Source: an uncultured Rhodanobacteraceae bacterium (GTDB taxonomy: Bacteria > Pseudomonadota > Gammaproteobacteria > Xanthomonadales > Ahniellaceae). Taken from it: DNA of 8,651 nt. Positions within the stretch are counted from its first letter, which is position 1, and every line of letters begins with the position of its first letter. Under the pieces are notes generated by a model that was not told the origin of the DNA, made no database searches, and saw only the letters and a program-made list of their open reading frames with translations. Shown piece by piece: positions 6,543 through 8,651 of the stretch. The position numbers and the translations under genes are program-made. The DNA lies in assembly GCA_937873105.1 (NCBI GenBank), contig CALMWD010000074.1, positions 1-8,651 on the forward strand, read 5' to 3'.

Positions 6543-6566
6543 TCGGGCTCCGGTGCGGGAGCCCGA
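6543..6566 (-). promoter_or_regulatory. 9-bp stem-loop hiding the ribosome binding site of the acyl-CoA dehydrogenase
   Basis: On the minus strand TCGGGCTCC (6566-6558) and GGAGCCCGA (6551-6543) are perfect complements with a 6-base loop. The GGAG Shine-Dalgarno is the first part of the 3' arm, and only one base separates the stem from the ATG at 6541. In the mRNA this would keep ribosomes away unless the stem is opened. No T-run follows, so it is not an ordinary terminator; as DNA it could also be a regulator-binding palindrome. Confidence 0.6.
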
Positions 6567-6633
6567 GTGTCATCCCGATGCCTGGAGGCCGCAAGTCCGG
6601 GGCATCATCGCCGTCCGGACCCGCGGCGTCGGC

Positions 6634-7245
6634 TTAGCGACCTTCCTGACGACGACGCTGCGAGGCCATCACGTCGTCCACCTGGTTCTGCGATCGGCGC
6701 CGCGCGAGCTGATCGAGCGCGTTGCGATTGACGCCGTCGGCGTTCTTGCTTTCCTTCTCGACGAAGGCCGGCAGGTCGGCGATGCGGCACTGGCCCGGCA
6801 GGTTGTCCGGCCGGGTCGATTCGGCGCCGGCGAAGGTCATGGTCGCGGCAGTGAAGGTGTGCACGTTCTTCATCGCCGTTTCCTTGGCCTGGAAGCGCCA
6901 CTGCGACAAGGCGGCGGCGGCGGCCTGCACGAAGGGGTCCAGTTCCTTGTCGGTGAGCGCGTGGTCGTCCTTGTCGCGGCTCCAGGACTGCAACAGGATC
7001 AGGTCGCTCGGCTCGCCCTTCTTCGGGTCCAGGGAATAACCGATGCTGAGGCAGACGTTGGCGGCGCGTTCCTTCATGGCGGCCGGGTAGCCGGGCGCCG
7101 CGAAACTCGCTCCGGGCGCCGCACCCCAGTGCTTGCCGATGCCGCCCTCGGTAACGATGTCGACACGCTCTTCGGTCTTCGCCAGCACAGCGGCGCTGGC
7201 CAGTGCGACGGCGATGCCGGCGCCGATACGGACGATCTGCTTCAT
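6634..7245 (-). CDS. Secreted protein with a divergent TonB C-terminal-like domain
   Basis: A 203-aa protein not assignable to a named family. Residues 1-22 are a clear signal peptide (MKQIVR, hydrophobic core, cleavage after VLA). Residues about 50-120 resemble the TonB C-terminal fold: PGYPAAMKERAANVCLSIGYSLDP, then a strand (DLILLQSW), then FVQAAAAALSQWRF, matching the usual order of a YP-x-x-A opening, a beta-hairpin around a D-x-x-G turn, and a final helix ending in W-R/K-F. The proline-rich spacer and membrane anchor of true TonB are absent, so energy transduction is unlikely. Cys65 and Cys153 could form a disulfide. The tail from about 165 is polar and basic (ARRRSQ, SQRRRQ) and looks disordered. 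GGAG seven bases before the ATG supports the start. It lies 83 bases after the channel gene, with a stem-loop between. A periplasmic role is inferred from the signal peptide; function is unknown. Confidence 0.75.
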   Translation of the reverse strand: MKQIVRIGAGIAVALASAAVLAKTEERVDIVTEGGIGKHWGAAPGASFAAPGYPAAMKERAANVCLSIGYSLDPKKGEPSDLILLQSWSRDKDDHALTDKELDPFVQAAAAALSQWRFQAKETAMKNVHTFTAATMTFAGAESTRPDNLPGQCRIADLPAFVEKESKNADGVNRNALDQLARRRSQNQVDDVMASQRRRQEGR

Positions 7246-7312
7246 GAGGCTGCTCCGCTGGATGGGAGGCCAATGCTAGCGGCGACGATCGCCAGGGGAC
7301 GAGGTCGACGCT

Positions 7313-7338
7313 GCGACCATGACGAAGGTCATGGTCGC
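7313..7338 (-). terminator. Long stem-loop covering the stop codon of the channel gene
   Basis: GCGACCATGAC (7313-7323) and GTCATGGTCGC (7328-7338) are perfect 11-base complements around a 4-base loop. Four more positions outward pair if one mismatch is allowed (a U-G wobble on the plus strand). The TGA of the channel gene at 7331-7329 lies inside one arm. There is no T-run after it. Best read as a U-less terminator or an mRNA 3'-end stabiliser of the channel gene. Confidence 0.5.
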
Positions 7339-8234
7339 GGCGCGCCGCCCTCGTCGCCAAGTCGCTCGCCGCAGCGCTGGCAATAACGCGCGACGGCGGA
7401 GAGGTCGCGTTCGCCGCAGCGTTCGCATTCGCGCCCGCGCCGCGCCGCGGCGCGCCCCGAGGCGAGTTCGGCGGTGTAGATGCCGGTCGGCACCGCGATG
7501 ATGCCGTAGCCGATGATGATGATGATGCTGGTGATGAACTGCCCCAGCCCGGTCTTCGGCGTGATGTCGCCGAAACCGACCGTGGCCATGGTCACGATCG
7601 CCCAGTAGATCGAGCGCGGGATGCTCGTGAAGCCGTGCTCGGGCCCCTCGACCAGATACATCAGCGCGCCGAACACCGTGGCCAGGACCACGACCGTGCA
7701 CACGAACAGCAGGATCTTGCGCCGCGAGCGCTGCAAGGCGCCGAGCAGCACCGCCGCCTCGCTCTGGTAGCGCGCCATCTGCAGGACGCGGAAGATGCGC
7801 AGCACGCGCAGCACCCGCACCACGATCAGGAAGTGGGCACTGGTGAACACCAGGGTCAGGTACATCGGCAGCAACGACAGCAGGTCGATGACGCCGAAGA
7901 AGCTGCGCGCATAGCGCCAAGGCCGCTCCAGGCACCAGAGCCGCAGCGCGTACTCGATCGTGAACAGCACGGTGAACGCGAACTCGATCGCGAGCAGTTC
8001 GCGGGCGTAGCGGGCGTGCACGGCACCGACGCTGTCGAGCACGGCGACGAGCACGCTGAGCAGGATGGCGACGATCAGGCCGATGTCGAACCAGCGCTCG
8101 ATCGGCGTGTCGTGGTGGAACAGGATGCGATAGGCCCGGAAGCGGGCGCCCTGCAGGCGCGCCGGGCGCAGGAAGGGCTCGAACAGCGGTGCCTGTTCGT
8201 CGCGGTCGCGTGTGGATGCGTCTGCTTCGCTCAT
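7329..8234 (-). CDS. Six-helix voltage-gated K+ channel (ion transporter family) with C-terminal zinc ribbon
   Basis: A 301-aa inner-membrane protein of the Kv/KvAP type. Membrane segments lie at about 46-68 (S1), 80-100 (S2), 113-130 (S3), 133-152 (S4), 171-194 (S5) and 233-256 (S6). S4 has Arg140, 143, 146 and 149 at every third place, the voltage-sensor pattern. The pore loop carries TVGFGD at 218-223; Phe replaces the commoner Tyr of TVGYGD, a change tolerated in potassium channels. The cytoplasmic tail has two CxxC pairs, Cys270/273 and Cys285/288, with ERCGERD and YCQRCGERL, forming a likely zinc ribbon. It should conduct K+ as a tetramer in response to membrane potential; the ribbon may aid assembly or sensing. 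The start has no clear Shine-Dalgarno; it was chosen because the N-terminus is soluble and polar and S1 follows intact. It lies 70 bases after aceA, with a strong stem-loop between. Confidence 0.92.
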   Translation of the reverse strand: MSEADASTRDRDEQAPLFEPFLRPARLQGARFRAYRILFHHDTPIERWFDIGLIVAILLSVLVAVLDSVGAVHARYARELLAIEFAFTVLFTIEYALRLWCLERPWRYARSFFGVIDLLSLLPMYLTLVFTSAHFLIVVRVLRVLRIFRVLQMARYQSEAAVLLGALQRSRRKILLFVCTVVVLATVFGALMYLVEGPEHGFTSIPRSIYWAIVTMATVGFGDITPKTGLGQFITSIIIIIGYGIIAVPTGIYTAELASGRAAARRGRECERCGERDLSAVARYCQRCGERLGDEGGAPRP

Positions 8235-8268
8235 GCGGCGACGATGGCCGCGTGCATCGGCGACGTCA

Positions 8269-8293
8269 ACCCGGACGGCGGCGCCGTCCGGGT
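8269..8293 (-). terminator. Strong stem-loop after aceA
   Basis: ACCCGGACGGCG (8269-8280) and CGCCGTCCGGGT (8282-8293) are perfect 12-base complements around a single base; a real hairpin would pair 10-11 bp with a 3-5 base loop. It begins 11 bases after the aceA stop codon and ends 34 bases before the channel gene start. GACG (8262-8265) and CGTC (8294-8297) could extend the stem past a 3-base bulge. No T-run follows, so it is either a U-less aceA terminator or a structured leader of the channel mRNA. Confidence 0.55.
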
Positions 8294-8304
8294 CGTCGCT
8301 CGCA

Positions 8305-8651
<347 letters not shown>

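Noticed and set aside
5144..6637. 497-aa open frame on the plus strand opposite the acyl-CoA dehydrogenase
   Set aside because: It is a mirror of a well-supported gene in GC-rich DNA; its translation is rich in His, Arg, Gly and Val repeats, matches no family and has no ribosome binding site of note.
7273..7278. TAGCAT on the minus strand as a -10 box for the TonB-C-like gene
   Set aside because: No acceptable -35 at the proper distance; the upstream bases are plain GC-rich sequence.

Overview
The window is about 8.7 kb of high-GC chromosomal DNA with densely packed genes. Gene types, codon use and protein style fit a gammaproteobacterium of the Lysobacterales (Xanthomonadales), for example a relative of Dokdonella or Rhodanobacter. 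That placement is an inference from the look of the proteins, not from a marker gene. I see no tRNA, rRNA, CRISPR array, transposase, integrase or phage replication gene, and no gap between genes longer than about 110 bases.

Layout. A complete ComM/YifB AAA+ ATPase gene (109-1617, +) converges on a single-domain hotdog acyl-CoA thioesterase (1641-2135, -). The thioesterase is divergent from a GFA/CENP-V-type zinc protein (2213-2617, +). The GFA gene converges on a two-gene minus-strand unit: an exported protein with a YadA-like beta-roll and a C-terminal S74 chaperone/autoprotease domain (2913-4670), followed one base later by a small predicted lipoprotein ending in LFANGFE (2636-2911). The rest also lies on the minus strand: a VLCAD/ACAD9-like acyl-CoA dehydrogenase (4778-6541), a secreted protein resembling a stand-alone TonB C-terminal domain (6634-7245), a six-helix voltage-gated potassium channel with a C-terminal zinc ribbon (7329-8234), and the 3' end of isocitrate lyase aceA (8305 to the window edge).

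How the genes fit together. The acyl-CoA dehydrogenase, the thioesterase and isocitrate lyase all bear on fatty acid use: beta-oxidation makes acetyl-CoA, the glyoxylate shunt turns it into biomass, and a thioesterase can relieve acyl-CoA build-up. They are not one operon, so the link is only suggestive. ComM acts on DNA taken up during natural transformation and looks unrelated to its neighbours.

The most unusual part is the beta-roll/S74 protein and its translationally coupled lipoprotein. The protein has a normal signal peptide, an eight-unit repeat (15 residues per unit) with an asparagine ladder, an intact Ser468/Lys473 dyad and no outer-membrane anchor of its own. At RNA level the window holds several strong inverted repeats. 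A 9-bp stem buries the ribosome binding site of the acyl-CoA dehydrogenase, an 11-bp stem covers the stop codon of the channel gene, and a repeat with 12-base arms follows aceA. None has a U-tract.
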